Part shown: piece after piece, positions 8,158 through 15,574 of the stretch
Position numbering within the stretch: the first letter of the stretch is position 1
How the letters are laid out: each line of letters opens with the position of its first letter
NCBI GenBank assembly: GCA_964654825.1
Contig: CAZZKG010000045.1
Location: 1 to 31,977, forward strand
Direction: 5' to 3'
Source of the DNA: CAZZKG01 sp964654825
GTDB lineage: Bacteria > Gemmatimonadota > CAZMKB01
DNA: 31,977 nt
Made by a program: the position numbers and the translations under genes
The notes under the pieces: generated by a model
Database searches by the model: none
The model's input: the letters and a program-made list of their open reading frames with translations, nothing else
Told to the model about the DNA's origin: nothing

Positions 8158-9429
8158 TTATCCGATTACCTCGAGGCCTCTCATGTATGGCCTCAAGACC
8201 TCCGGTACAGTGACCGACCCGTCCGCGTTCTGGTAGTTTTCCAGGATCGCGATCACTGTCCTCGGCAGGGCTACTCCCGAACCGTTTAGTGTATGGACGA
8301 ACTGCGGTTTCTGTCCCCGGCCCGGCCTGAAACGAATGTTGCCCCGCCTGGCCTGAAAGTCCTCAAAGTTGGAACAGGATGACACCTCGAGATATTTCCG
8401 GATACCGGGTGCCCACACCTCGATGTCATAGCACTTTGCAGCCGCGAAACTGAGATCCCCCGTGGCGAGGACCAGAATCTGATACGGAAGACCGAGAGCC
8501 TGAAGGATATCTTCAGCATCCTCGAGTAGTGATTCGAGGTGGTCATAAGAGGTCTCGGGCTGGACAAACTTGACCATCTCGATTTTATCGAACTGGTGAA
8601 CCCGGATCAACCCTCTCGTGTCCTTGCCGTGCGCCCCGGCTTCTCTCCTGAAGCAGGGCGTGTATGCTACGTAACATCTGGGGAGTGTGTCTGGCCCCAG
8701 GATCTCTCCTCTGTGAAGGTTCGTGATCGGTACTTCAGCGGTGGGGATGAGGAAGAGATCATCCAGGGTGACGAGGTACATATCATCCTCGAGCTTGGGC
8801 AGCTGACCGGTGGTGGTCATGCTCTCCCTGTTCACCACGAACGGTGGGGATGCCTCGGTGTACCCGTGTCGGTCGACATGGAAATCGATCATGAAATTTA
8901 TCAGTGACCTCTCGAGCCGGGCGCCGAGCCCCTGATAGTGCACGAATCCGCTGCCGGTGAGTTTGCCACCTCTCTCGGTATCAAAGATCCCGAGGTGTTT
9001 GCCGATATCCCAGTGAGGCCGGGGTTCGAAATCAAAGTTTCGAGGTTCGCCCCAGTTTCTCAGAAACCGGTTCGCGCTCTCATCCTCACCAAGTGGGACA
9101 CTTTCATGAGGAACATTGGGTACCTGCAGCAGTAAACCATGTAGATCTTCCTCCACCTGTTGAAGCTCATGGTCGAAATCCTTGACGCGGCTGGAGAGCT
9201 CGCGCATTTCCCCCATGAGATCAACCGGCTCCTGCCCCTGTTTTTTTAGTTCGGCGATTTCTTTTGACCGTCTATTTCGCTCTTCCTTGAGCTGTTCGAC
9301 TTCTCCGATGATGCCCCTTCTCCGGGAATCAAGATCGATTATGAGATCGACGACTTCTTTCTCACCCTTATCCCTGCTTGCTTTTTTCACGAGAGCAGGG
9401 TTGTTCCTTATGAACTTGAGATCAAGCAC
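8158..9429 (-). CDS. serS: serine--tRNA ligase
   Basis: Class II aminoacyl-tRNA synthetase that charges tRNA(Ser) with serine. The N-terminal long-helix coiled-coil arm (residues about 25-105, rich in Lys/Glu/Arg) binds the tRNA long variable arm. Motif 2 is 'PCFRREAGAHGKDTRG' and motif 3 is 'GSGVALPRTVIAILENYQ', followed by the usual 'P-x-VLRPYM' ending. The GTG at 9427-9429 (MLDLKFIRNNP) is preceded by GGAG at 7 nt and gives 423 residues, the normal size. The frame is open 13 codons further, but those residues are not part of the family. It lies 35 nt after the aminotransferase gene and 23 nt before the sensor kinase. Confidence 0.96.
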   Translation of the reverse strand: MLDLKFIRNNPALVKKASRDKGEKEVVDLIIDLDSRRRGIIGEVEQLKEERNRRSKEIAELKKQGQEPVDLMGEMRELSSRVKDFDHELQQVEEDLHGLLLQVPNVPHESVPLGEDESANRFLRNWGEPRNFDFEPRPHWDIGKHLGIFDTERGGKLTGSGFVHYQGLGARLERSLINFMIDFHVDRHGYTEASPPFVVNRESMTTTGQLPKLEDDMYLVTLDDLFLIPTAEVPITNLHRGEILGPDTLPRCYVAYTPCFRREAGAHGKDTRGLIRVHQFDKIEMVKFVQPETSYDHLESLLEDAEDILQALGLPYQILVLATGDLSFAAAKCYDIEVWAPGIRKYLEVSSCSNFEDFQARRGNIRFRPGRGQKPQFVHTLNGSGVALPRTVIAILENYQNADGSVTVPEVLRPYMRGLEVIG

Positions 9430-9464
9430 GTCCCTTCTCCGAAATGAAACAATACAAATCTGAC

Positions 9465-10586
9465 TCAATCAAAATATGATCTGATACTATCGATGACGAT
9501 ACCTACGTCCTCATCCTCCATTTCGGGGTAAATCGGGAGGCAAAGGACCTCCCTGGCGGCCCTTTCACTGTTCGGGTAAGACCCCTCGGTCAAACCGAGG
9601 AACGAGAATGCCGGCTGGAAATGGAGCGGAACAGGATAGTGAATCGCAGTCTGTACGCCTCTCTCGAGTAGATGACTGCGGAGATCATCACGCCCGAGAA
9701 ACCTGATGCTGTACTGGTGATAGATATGCGTACCGTACCCGAGATCCTTCGGGAGTTCCAGAGGAAGATCCTTCAGGTTGGCATCATACATAGAAGCGAT
9801 CTGAGCTCTTCTCTCATTCCAGGAATCGAGGTATTGCAGCTTGACCCTGATCACGGCTGCCTGAATCGCGTCCAGGCGGCTGTTGACCCCCAGTAAGGTA
9901 TGACGGTATTTTTTCTCGGAACCGTGATTTCTGATCATGGAGACATTACGGGCCAGGGTGACTTCCCTGACAGTGACGAGACCGCCGTCACCGAGGCATC
10001 CCAGGTTTTTCGTAGGGAAGAAACTGAAACACCCGACTCCGCCGATGGTCCCGAGCCGTGTTCCACGGTAATCGGCGCCAAGAACCTGAGCAGCATCTTC
10101 GATAACCGCGAGTCCGTGCCTCTCGGCAATGTCCATGATCGGATTCATATCGGCACTCTGGCCGAACAGGTGGACCGGGAGGATGGCTTTCGTTTTCCCG
10201 GTGACAGCTTCCTCGATCCGGGTCGGATCGATGTTGAAACTGTCCGAATCTATGTCGACGAAAACAGGCCTGGCCCCCCTGAGACTGATGACTTCAGCCG
10301 TCGAGATGAATGTGAATGGTGTGGTGATCACTTCGTCCCCGGATCCGATGGCATATGCCAGAAGCGCCAGTTCGAGTGCATCAGTCCCCGAAGCACATCC
10401 GAAAGCCCATTCGACATCAAGATACTCTCTCAGTTCGGCTTCGAGATTCTCGACCTCTTTCCCCATGATGAACTGACCGCTGTCGATGACACGATTGATG
10501 GCTTCATAGAGTTCTTTCCTCAGAGCCCTGTGCTGGGCTCCGAGGTTTACAATCGGTACTTTAATGTTCAATTCAGGATCCTCCAT
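9465..10586 (-). CDS. DegT/DnrJ/EryC1/StrS-family sugar aminotransferase (WbpE-like)
   Basis: PLP-dependent aminotransferase that converts a keto group on a nucleotide sugar to an amine. It has the family opening 'PIVNLGAQH', then 'GQFIMGKEVENLEAEL' and the substrate loop 'ASGTDALELAL'. 'EDAAQVLGADYRG' follows, and the PLP-binding Lys193 lies in 'FFPTKNLG'. The combination is most like WbpE/WlbC enzymes acting at C3 of UDP-2-acetamido-3-keto sugars, but exact substrate cannot be fixed. The adjacent upstream acyltransferase is the expected partner that acetylates the new amine. Start: ATG 10584-10586 with AAGGGG 4 nt upstream overlaps the acyltransferase by 14 nt. A TTG at 10569-10571 has a better GGAGG at 8 nt and would shorten the protein from 373 to 368 residues. 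Confidence 0.88.
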   Translation of the reverse strand: MEDPELNIKVPIVNLGAQHRALRKELYEAINRVIDSGQFIMGKEVENLEAELREYLDVEWAFGCASGTDALELALLAYAIGSGDEVITTPFTFISTAEVISLRGARPVFVDIDSDSFNIDPTRIEEAVTGKTKAILPVHLFGQSADMNPIMDIAERHGLAVIEDAAQVLGADYRGTRLGTIGGVGCFSFFPTKNLGCLGDGGLVTVREVTLARNVSMIRNHGSEKKYRHTLLGVNSRLDAIQAAVIRVKLQYLDSWNERRAQIASMYDANLKDLPLELPKDLGYGTHIYHQYSIRFLGRDDLRSHLLERGVQTAIHYPVPLHFQPAFSFLGLTEGSYPNSERAAREVLCLPIYPEMEDEDVGIVIDSIRSYFD

Positions 10587-11346
10587 TAGTCCCCTTGATC
10601 CCTTCCTGGTTCTCGAGCAGCTGAGCTTCCGGGGTTTCCCTGACATACCCTGCCGGGACCCCGTAATATACCTTCCTTGCAGGCACATTCTTCGTGACCA
10701 CAGCACCGGCGCCCACAACGGCATCTTCACCGATCTCCACCCCGGGGAGCAGGACTGCTCCCCCACCAACCCGTGCACCCCTCCGGATGCACGGCCCGCC
10801 CCGATACTTGAACCGTTCTTTCGTCCTGCCCAGAAAATTATCGTTTGTCATGGTGACCATCGGTGCGATGAAGCAGTAATCCTCGACAACGGAGTGAGCG
10901 GTGATGTAACAGTTCGTTTCGAGTTTACAGAATCTCCCTACACTGGTTTTGTTTTCGATAGCGACCGCCCTTCCCACGATCGTGTACGCTCCAACTTCAA
11001 CGTCTTCTCTAACGGTGGCGAGATCGGCAACCATCACGCAGTTCCCGATGGTACAACCGGCATATATCACGACGTTCGCACCGATCATGACTTCATCCCC
11101 GACACTAAGGTAACTCACTTCATCAGTTCCACGGAGGGTGCTGAGACGAGCTCTCATGGGCAACTTCCCGAGGATTGTCCCATCGTCGACCCGGACATTG
11201 TTACCCAGCCTCACACATCCATGCAGGACCACATTATTTCCGATTGTGCAGCCCTCACCGATCCGGGCTCCTTCCTGAACAATGGTTCCACGACCGATAC
11301 TGGTGCCCTCACCAACCACGGCTGATTCCGCTACGAAATTCTCCAT
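10573..11346 (-). CDS. left-handed beta-helix acyltransferase (WbpD/WlbB-like)
   Basis: Hexapeptide-repeat transferase, expected to acetylate an amino sugar linked to UDP using acetyl-CoA. Repeats of the [LIV]-G-x4 type fill residues about 5-140 ('VVGEGTSIGRGTIVQEGARI'), then a loop with 'TNDNFLGRTKERFKY' near the active site. More coils follow ('RVGGGAVLLPGVEIGEDAVV', then 'GAGAVVTKNVPAR' and 'GVPAGYV'). This order matches N-acetyltransferases of diacetamido-uronic acid synthesis. I chose ATG 11344-11346 (MENFVAES); GTG 11401-11403 would add 19 residues that look non-family, although AGGTAGG lies 8 nt in front of it. The gene directly precedes and overlaps the aminotransferase, consistent with consecutive steps. 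The two dehydrogenase genes of the full WbpA/WbpB route are not in the window. Confidence 0.85.
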   Translation of the reverse strand: MENFVAESAVVGEGTSIGRGTIVQEGARIGEGCTIGNNVVLHGCVRLGNNVRVDDGTILGKLPMRARLSTLRGTDEVSYLSVGDEVMIGANVVIYAGCTIGNCVMVADLATVREDVEVGAYTIVGRAVAIENKTSVGRFCKLETNCYITAHSVVEDYCFIAPMVTMTNDNFLGRTKERFKYRGGPCIRRGARVGGGAVLLPGVEIGEDAVVGAGAVVTKNVPARKVYYGVPAGYVRETPEAQLLENQEGIKGTNGGS

Positions 11347-11410
11347 GCTGCTTCCACTCCCCGGTTGCCGGTACATTGCGCTAACTTTCGAATTCACGCT
11401 CACAACATGA

Positions 11411-11519
11411 GCCTACCTGTAAAGTGAGTAAGTTAATCATTTACATTGCTCAGACAAGCCCCGGACCCTGAATGTACGGTCAATGTACAAAAACTTCATA
11501 GATAAAAGTCCCGGTAGGC
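11411..11519 (-). repeat. widely spaced inverted repeat in the leader before the acyltransferase
   Basis: GCCTACC (11411-11417) and GGTAGGC (11513-11519) are perfect complements about 95 nt apart, and the flanking CATGA/TCATG bases are also complementary with a small offset. Between them AATGTAC occurs twice around 11471-11488. In minus-strand RNA the arms could close a long stem just upstream of the acyltransferase. The region 11404-11597 has no gene and no promoter I would defend; a TTGTCT-N16-TAACTT pair is only a weak match. Confidence 0.35.
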
Positions 11520-11597
11520 TTGTTCATGCAGTGGGGCGAGCATCACGATGCAGGTATTGCGCCACTTGTGAACGACAACACGTTAAAGACTCTCAAG

Positions 11598-12779
11598 TTA
11601 TTCTACAGTAATCCTCTCAACCTCCTCAAGTTCTTCTTCCTGAGTCTGTGCCGGCTTTTCAGTCTGCCGCTCAGTTGAATACTCGATCTGGGATGAGGTG
11701 CTGAACTCAATGTAGCCGAGCCTTCTCACACCTATGTATACGATGATACCGACAATCAGAAGCAGGACGGCGGTAAACTCGTCATTCGCGGCAGTGAGGA
11801 GAAATGCACAGATACCAAATACCATGCTCACGCCGTAAATGAGAATGACGGCCTGCCTTTGTGACAGTCCAAGTCGGAGCAGCCTGTGGTGGATGTGCTC
11901 TCTATCACCCTTGAGCGGATTCACTCCCCTTCGAGCGCGCCTGAAAATCGCGTAGAGTGTGTCGACGATGGGGACACCGAGTGCGATTATGGGTATGAGG
12001 ATCGCCACCGCAGTGGATGTCTGATAGGACCCCTGAATCGAGATGAGCGCCAGCAGGAATCCGAGGAAGAGACTCCCTGTGTCTCCCATAAATATCATAG
12101 CAGGGTTGAAGTTGTACCTGAGGAATCCGAGTATGGAACCGACGAGTATCGCCGTCAGAAACATTGTGGGGAACTTGCCCATATAGGTCGCAATGAGGAA
12201 CAGTGTGAGTCCGGTCACACTCGCAACGCCTGCGGCAAGCCCGTCGAGACCGTCGATCAGATTGATCGCATTGGATATCCCAACAATCCAGAGTAGTGTG
12301 AGAGGCACCGAAAAGAAACCCAGTTCGATCGGATTCCCGAACGGATTGTTTATCATGGAGATCTTGAAACCGAAGTAAATCGCGATCAATGCTGCAACTG
12401 TCTGCCCGAGGAACTTCTGCATACAGCTGGTACCCCGCACGTCATCGTACACTCCGACGAGCAGAACTGTAGTGCTGCCGAGAACCAGCCCCATGAGTTT
12501 GCCGTTGAGCTTGACGAAACTCTCCGGCGACAGAAGAACCGCGATAGCGAGGCCAACCATGAAGCTCAGGAAGATGGCTATCCCGCCGAGTTCCGGTACG
12601 AATCGCTCACTGGTCTTGGGTTCCTGAAGTCTCAGAGCCAGCTTCCATATGACCGGTGTCATGAGGAGCGAGAAAAGCAGTGAAACGCCGAAGACCAGCA
12701 GAACATTAAAGATAACACCTTCGGTACCCATAAGCTTTCCCACGTTAAAGCTCAAAAGATCAAGGAATAATAACATCAT
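11598..12779 (-). CDS. wecA: undecaprenyl-phosphate GlcNAc-1-phosphate transferase family (WecA/TagO)
   Basis: Polytopic membrane enzyme that starts surface-glycan assembly by moving a sugar-1-phosphate, usually GlcNAc-1-P, from UDP to undecaprenyl phosphate. About eleven hydrophobic helices are visible. Catalytic and metal motifs are all present: 'GVYDDVRG', 'NAINLIDGLDGLAAG', 'FMGDTGSLFLG' and the cytosolic 'REHIHHRLLRLG'. A charged tail of ~35 residues rich in Glu and Thr follows the last helix. The length of 393 is slightly long because of that tail. The start at ATG 12777-12779 (an ATG-ATG pair 3 nt after the wecB stop) has no ribosome site, so translation is probably coupled to wecB. 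ATG 12729-12731, with GGGAAAG upstream, would remove 16 residues and is a real alternative. Confidence 0.9.
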   Translation of the reverse strand: MMLLFLDLLSFNVGKLMGTEGVIFNVLLVFGVSLLFSLLMTPVIWKLALRLQEPKTSERFVPELGGIAIFLSFMVGLAIAVLLSPESFVKLNGKLMGLVLGSTTVLLVGVYDDVRGTSCMQKFLGQTVAALIAIYFGFKISMINNPFGNPIELGFFSVPLTLLWIVGISNAINLIDGLDGLAAGVASVTGLTLFLIATYMGKFPTMFLTAILVGSILGFLRYNFNPAMIFMGDTGSLFLGFLLALISIQGSYQTSTAVAILIPIIALGVPIVDTLYAIFRRARRGVNPLKGDREHIHHRLLRLGLSQRQAVILIYGVSMVFGICAFLLTAANDEFTAVLLLIVGIIVYIGVRRLGYIEFSTSSQIEYSTERQTEKPAQTQEEELEEVERITVE

Positions 12780-12782
12780 TGT

Positions 12783-13973
12783 TCAATAAAACAAAGATTT
12801 TTCGGGGGAACCGCTTCGCCCTGTCTGGATGTATCCCCCGCTAGTGAGCTCTTCGAACGAATCGAGGATATGCCTGACAATGCGGCGACTTGATTCCCCA
12901 TCACCATAGACGGTCCTGCTCCCACCCGCAACACCGGGAGGACAGGTAATGAGTTCGGATGTGACTCTGAGAAGCTCTTCCTCGTCCCTGCCTGCCAGGG
13001 TGACAAATCCTTCTGAGAGAGCCTCCGGCCGTTCGGTAAAATCTCTCATGAGCACGACATGTCTTCCTAGGTAGCACGCCTCTTCCTGAATACCTCCTGA
13101 ATCGGTCATGATGAGGTCTGCCCGTTTTATCAGGTGAACGAAATCAGGGTAGATAAAAGGTTTTGTGAGTGTTATGGAACCATGGCCGCCCAGGATCCCT
13201 CTAACCGTGCGGGCCACCCTCGGATTGGGATGCACGGGGAACACAACGTGGAGACCGGGGTGCTCATCTACCAGTCTCTCAATGGTACGGCACATACCCT
13301 CGAGCGGAGGACCGATACTCTCCCTCCGGTGAGCGGTAACGAGGAGGAGCGTGTCAGCCCGGACCTTCTCGATATCAGGAAAAGGGTCCAGTCGGAGCGG
13401 CCCCTGCGCGAGAACGAGTTTGAGCGCGTCGATCACCGTGTTGCCCGTCACGTGCACCAGATCTTCATGTATCCCTTCACTGATCAGATTCGTTTTCGCA
13501 TCCTCGGTCGGGGCAAAGTGGTATGTCGACAGCACGCTCGTCATCTGGCGGTGCTTCTCCTCGGGAAACGGGAAATATCTCTCGTATGTCCTGAGACCCG
13601 CCTCAACATGAGCGACGGGAATCCTGTGATAAAAAGCGGCCAGACTGACGGCGAACGTCGTCGTCGTGTCCCCCTGCACGATCACGAGGTGAGGGCGTTT
13701 AGATTGCATGATCTCATCGAGATGTTTCAGGCTCTCCGTGACGACGTGGAACACACTCTGGTCGTGAACCATGATGTCGAGATCGCAGTTTACCTCGATC
13801 CCGAAGTAGTCGATGAGTGGATCGACCATGTCCCTGTGCTGTGCCGTCAGACAAACGATACTTTCGATTTCGTCCCTGTGCCCGGCCGCTTCTTTTATAA
13901 GAGGAGCCATCTTGATGACCTCGGGGCGCGTCCCGAGAACGAACATCACTTTTATTCTCGAATGTCTTTCCAT
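12783..13973 (-). CDS. wecB: UDP-N-acetylglucosamine 2-epimerase, non-hydrolysing
   Basis: Interconverts UDP-GlcNAc and UDP-ManNAc, giving a precursor for surface polysaccharide. The protein begins with the classic 'VMFVLGTRPEVIKMAPLI' (residues 9-26). It also has 'LTAQHRDMVD', 'VQGDTTTTFA', 'HVEAGLRT', 'FPEEKHRQM', 'VTAHRRES', 'PVHPNP' and 'TDSGGIQEEA'. All are expected for the GT-B-fold epimerase, and the length of 396 is normal. The ATG at 13971-13973 lies one base after the wza-like stop and the gene ends 3 nt before wecA, so the three genes form a tight operon. The last ~25 residues, after 'SYxxGGYIQTG', are not conserved. Confidence 0.95.
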   Translation of the reverse strand: MERHSRIKVMFVLGTRPEVIKMAPLIKEAAGHRDEIESIVCLTAQHRDMVDPLIDYFGIEVNCDLDIMVHDQSVFHVVTESLKHLDEIMQSKRPHLVIVQGDTTTTFAVSLAAFYHRIPVAHVEAGLRTYERYFPFPEEKHRQMTSVLSTYHFAPTEDAKTNLISEGIHEDLVHVTGNTVIDALKLVLAQGPLRLDPFPDIEKVRADTLLLVTAHRRESIGPPLEGMCRTIERLVDEHPGLHVVFPVHPNPRVARTVRGILGGHGSITLTKPFIYPDFVHLIKRADLIMTDSGGIQEEACYLGRHVVLMRDFTERPEALSEGFVTLAGRDEEELLRVTSELITCPPGVAGGSRTVYGDGESSRRIVRHILDSFEELTSGGYIQTGRSGSPEKSLFY

Positions 13974-13974
13974 A

Positions 13975-15249
13975 TCATCTCGTTATCGCTGCGATCGCGA
14001 TCGTGATAGTTGAAATTGCCGTGAGCGGAGAAAGGACCCTGCCCAGTTTTACGAGAAATCGCTCCGTGACGACAATCGTCTCACCGGGATAGATCTGATC
14101 TTGTCCTTTAATGTTCCTCTTCTCTCCGTCGGTGGAGAGTGCATTCCACCTGCTGCTCTTACCGGATGAAGTATAGCCCCCCGCCAGGCTGATGTAATCC
14201 CCGGCTGTGAAGCTGGATTCGTAAGGGTACATTCCCGGTATCCTCACCGCCCCGACCACGTATACGAAATCTTTGCTCACCGGAATGTGGACGACGTCCC
14301 CGCTCTGCATGTCGATATCCAGTGAGTCTGCACCTCTGTGATAAAGATCCCGCAGATCGACGACGAAAGTCGAATCAGTCGAGGTTTCCGTTATCCTTTT
14401 TATCACAACATGCGCAAGATCCGCCGATTCCGAAATCCCGCCGGCCATTGCAATGACATCTCTGATCCGGTCACCCGGTTTGAATTCTACAAGCACCTCT
14501 TCTGCCGGGAAGGAAAGCTGCCCTTCACGCAGTGTCCTCTTATCGAGCTGGATCTCTTTGAAACCGTTCACCTCTCCCCTCACCCTGACAAATCCTCTCT
14601 TGACCGGAACGGAGATTCTGTCCCCATCCTGAAGGAGCGGATTATCATCGAGATTGCCGAAGACCAGAAACCTGACGAGATCGACGGTGCACTCGCTCCC
14701 GTCCCGTCTTCTCACGTTTACCGACCTTCTGGAGGCACCCTCTCTCAATCCGCCCGCCTGGGTGATCGCATCGGAGACCCGGTCGACAGGTGTGACAATC
14801 AGAGCCCCCCGCACCTCGACCTGACCCGATACGAACACCTTGATATTCCTGATCCCGGTGAGGGTCAGGGTGATGCGATCGGTTTTGTAAAAATATTTCA
14901 GGGTGTCGATCACTTCTTCTTCAGCGGCACGGATGGTTTTCCCGGCAACAGGGATGATCCCGACGCTGGGAACGATGATTGTACCCTCGGGAGTGACCGG
15001 AATGGGGATGATCTGTTCTTCCTCACCCCATATACCGATTGTCAGGAGGTCATTCGGACCGATGAGGTAACTGTCCCGGTCGACCGGGCCCTCGAGCGGG
15101 ACCTGGTTCCCCTTCATGACCTCCGCCGGTTTTTCCTTCTGCTTCAATAGATCCTGCATAAGTGATTCGGATTCGGTGGACTGCTGAGCAGCGAGTGTCG
15201 ACGCAAACACCAGAATGAGTTGACAAAGTACGAGTCTTCGAAAAAGCAC
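13975..15249 (-). CDS. polysaccharide export protein, Wza/OPX family
   Basis: Outer-membrane polysaccharide export component. A signal peptide covers residues about 1-21 (cleavage near 'STLAAQ'); there is no lipobox, unlike E. coli Wza. The Poly_export domain starts at 'YLIGPNDLLTIGIWGE' and includes 'VTPEGTIIVPSVG'. Three SLBB-type segments follow, marked 'VFVSGQVEVRGAL', 'VRVRGEVN' and 'VYVVGAVRIPGMYPYE'. A hydrophobic stretch ('LTAISTITIAIAAI') ends the protein. Length is 424. The start is GTG 15247-15249, with GGAA 7 nt upstream. The frame is open for 32 more codons, but that segment lies within the terminator leader. First gene of wza-wecB-wecA, under the promoter at 15463-15491 and the leader at 15250-15456. 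No Wzc kinase partner is nearby. Confidence 0.9.
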   Translation of the reverse strand: MLFRRLVLCQLILVFASTLAAQQSTESESLMQDLLKQKEKPAEVMKGNQVPLEGPVDRDSYLIGPNDLLTIGIWGEEEQIIPIPVTPEGTIIVPSVGIIPVAGKTIRAAEEEVIDTLKYFYKTDRITLTLTGIRNIKVFVSGQVEVRGALIVTPVDRVSDAITQAGGLREGASRRSVNVRRRDGSECTVDLVRFLVFGNLDDNPLLQDGDRISVPVKRGFVRVRGEVNGFKEIQLDKRTLREGQLSFPAEEVLVEFKPGDRIRDVIAMAGGISESADLAHVVIKRITETSTDSTFVVDLRDLYHRGADSLDIDMQSGDVVHIPVSKDFVYVVGAVRIPGMYPYESSFTAGDYISLAGGYTSSGKSSRWNALSTDGEKRNIKGQDQIYPGETIVVTERFLVKLGRVLSPLTAISTITIAIAAITR

Positions 15250-15456
15250 GACTTTCTTCCGGTTTAAAGAAAAAGCCCGAGTACAGGAACTCGGGCAACA
15301 CATACATTCAATCCGATCGCCTTTTACCCGAGGACAGGTACTCACCCGTTCAGACTACAGACAAAGCCCCGAAAACACCAGGAATCCAGAACTTCATTCT
15401 AAACCTGAGTCCGTAGCAAGCTGTCTGGTGAAGTACCCTCCTTTCGGTAAGTAGCG
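15250..15456 (-). promoter_or_regulatory. structured leader RNA with terminator/anti-terminator (candidate riboswitch)
   Basis: About 205 nt of untranslated RNA in front of the wza-like gene. The closing helix pairs 15427-15437 with 15337-15346 (10 bp plus one bulge) and extends inward through AGAC/GUCU. An inner hairpin pairs CAGG 15404-15407 with CCUG 15379-15382, and AGAA with UUCU inside it. The 3' strand of the closing helix belongs to a segment (15326-15343) that can instead pair with 15279-15296 as 6 bp, a 6/6 internal loop and 6 bp. That pairing would break the terminator at 15275-15296. The same RNA segment therefore chooses between a closed 5' domain with terminator and an anti-terminator. 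I see no c-di-GMP, c-di-AMP, SAM or fluoride core sequence. AGGAGG at 15437-15442 has no start codon at usable distance. The ligand or effector is unknown. Confidence 0.7.
15266..15296 (-). terminator. intrinsic terminator inside the wza leader
   Basis: A perfect 8-bp stem (15275-15282 with 15289-15296, GCCCGAGT/ACTCGGGC) with a 6-nt loop is followed on the minus strand by TTTTTCTTT. It ends only about 17 nt before the wza-like GTG and lies after the operon's own promoter. It can act only as an attenuator of this operon or as a stop for read-through from rmd. Confidence 0.85.
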
Positions 15457-15462
15457 ATTTTA

Positions 15463-15491
15463 AGTATAAATGAATCCTAATACCCTGTCAA
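15463..15491 (-). promoter_or_regulatory. strong sigma70-type promoter for wza-wecB-wecA
   Basis: Minus-strand TTGACA (15486-15491), a 17-nt spacer, and TATACT (15463-15468). It is the closest to consensus in the window. Predicted transcription start is near 15456. Confidence 0.85.
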
Positions 15492-15505
15492 GCCTTTTTC
15501 TCGGT

Positions 15506-15520
15506 GAGATGGGGCATCTC
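15506..15520. promoter_or_regulatory. palindrome just upstream of the wza promoter
   Basis: GAGATG-GGG-CATCTC, a perfect 6+6 inverted repeat, lies 14 bp upstream of the -35 box. The position suits an activator site. It could also be a weak hairpin after rmd, but no T run follows on either strand. Confidence 0.4.
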
Positions 15521-15574
15521 GTGCCTTCGAGCCAGACCCCTCTAACACATTGAATACGAGAATGTTACCAGTAT

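Noticed and set aside
13134..14006. 290-codon plus-strand frame opposite wecB
   Set aside because: Shadow of wecB. The same applies to the plus-strand frames at 10564-11325, 5373-6056 and 26670-27344.
15421..15442. Leader peptide in the wza leader, suggested by AGGAGG at 15437-15442
   Set aside because: No ATG, GTG or TTG lies at a usable distance. The nearest TTG is about 17 nt away and opens only a six-codon frame.
15250..15456. Known c-di-GMP, c-di-AMP, SAM or fluoride riboswitch in the wza leader
   Set aside because: I looked for their conserved core sequences and did not find them; the leader is reported as unclassified instead.
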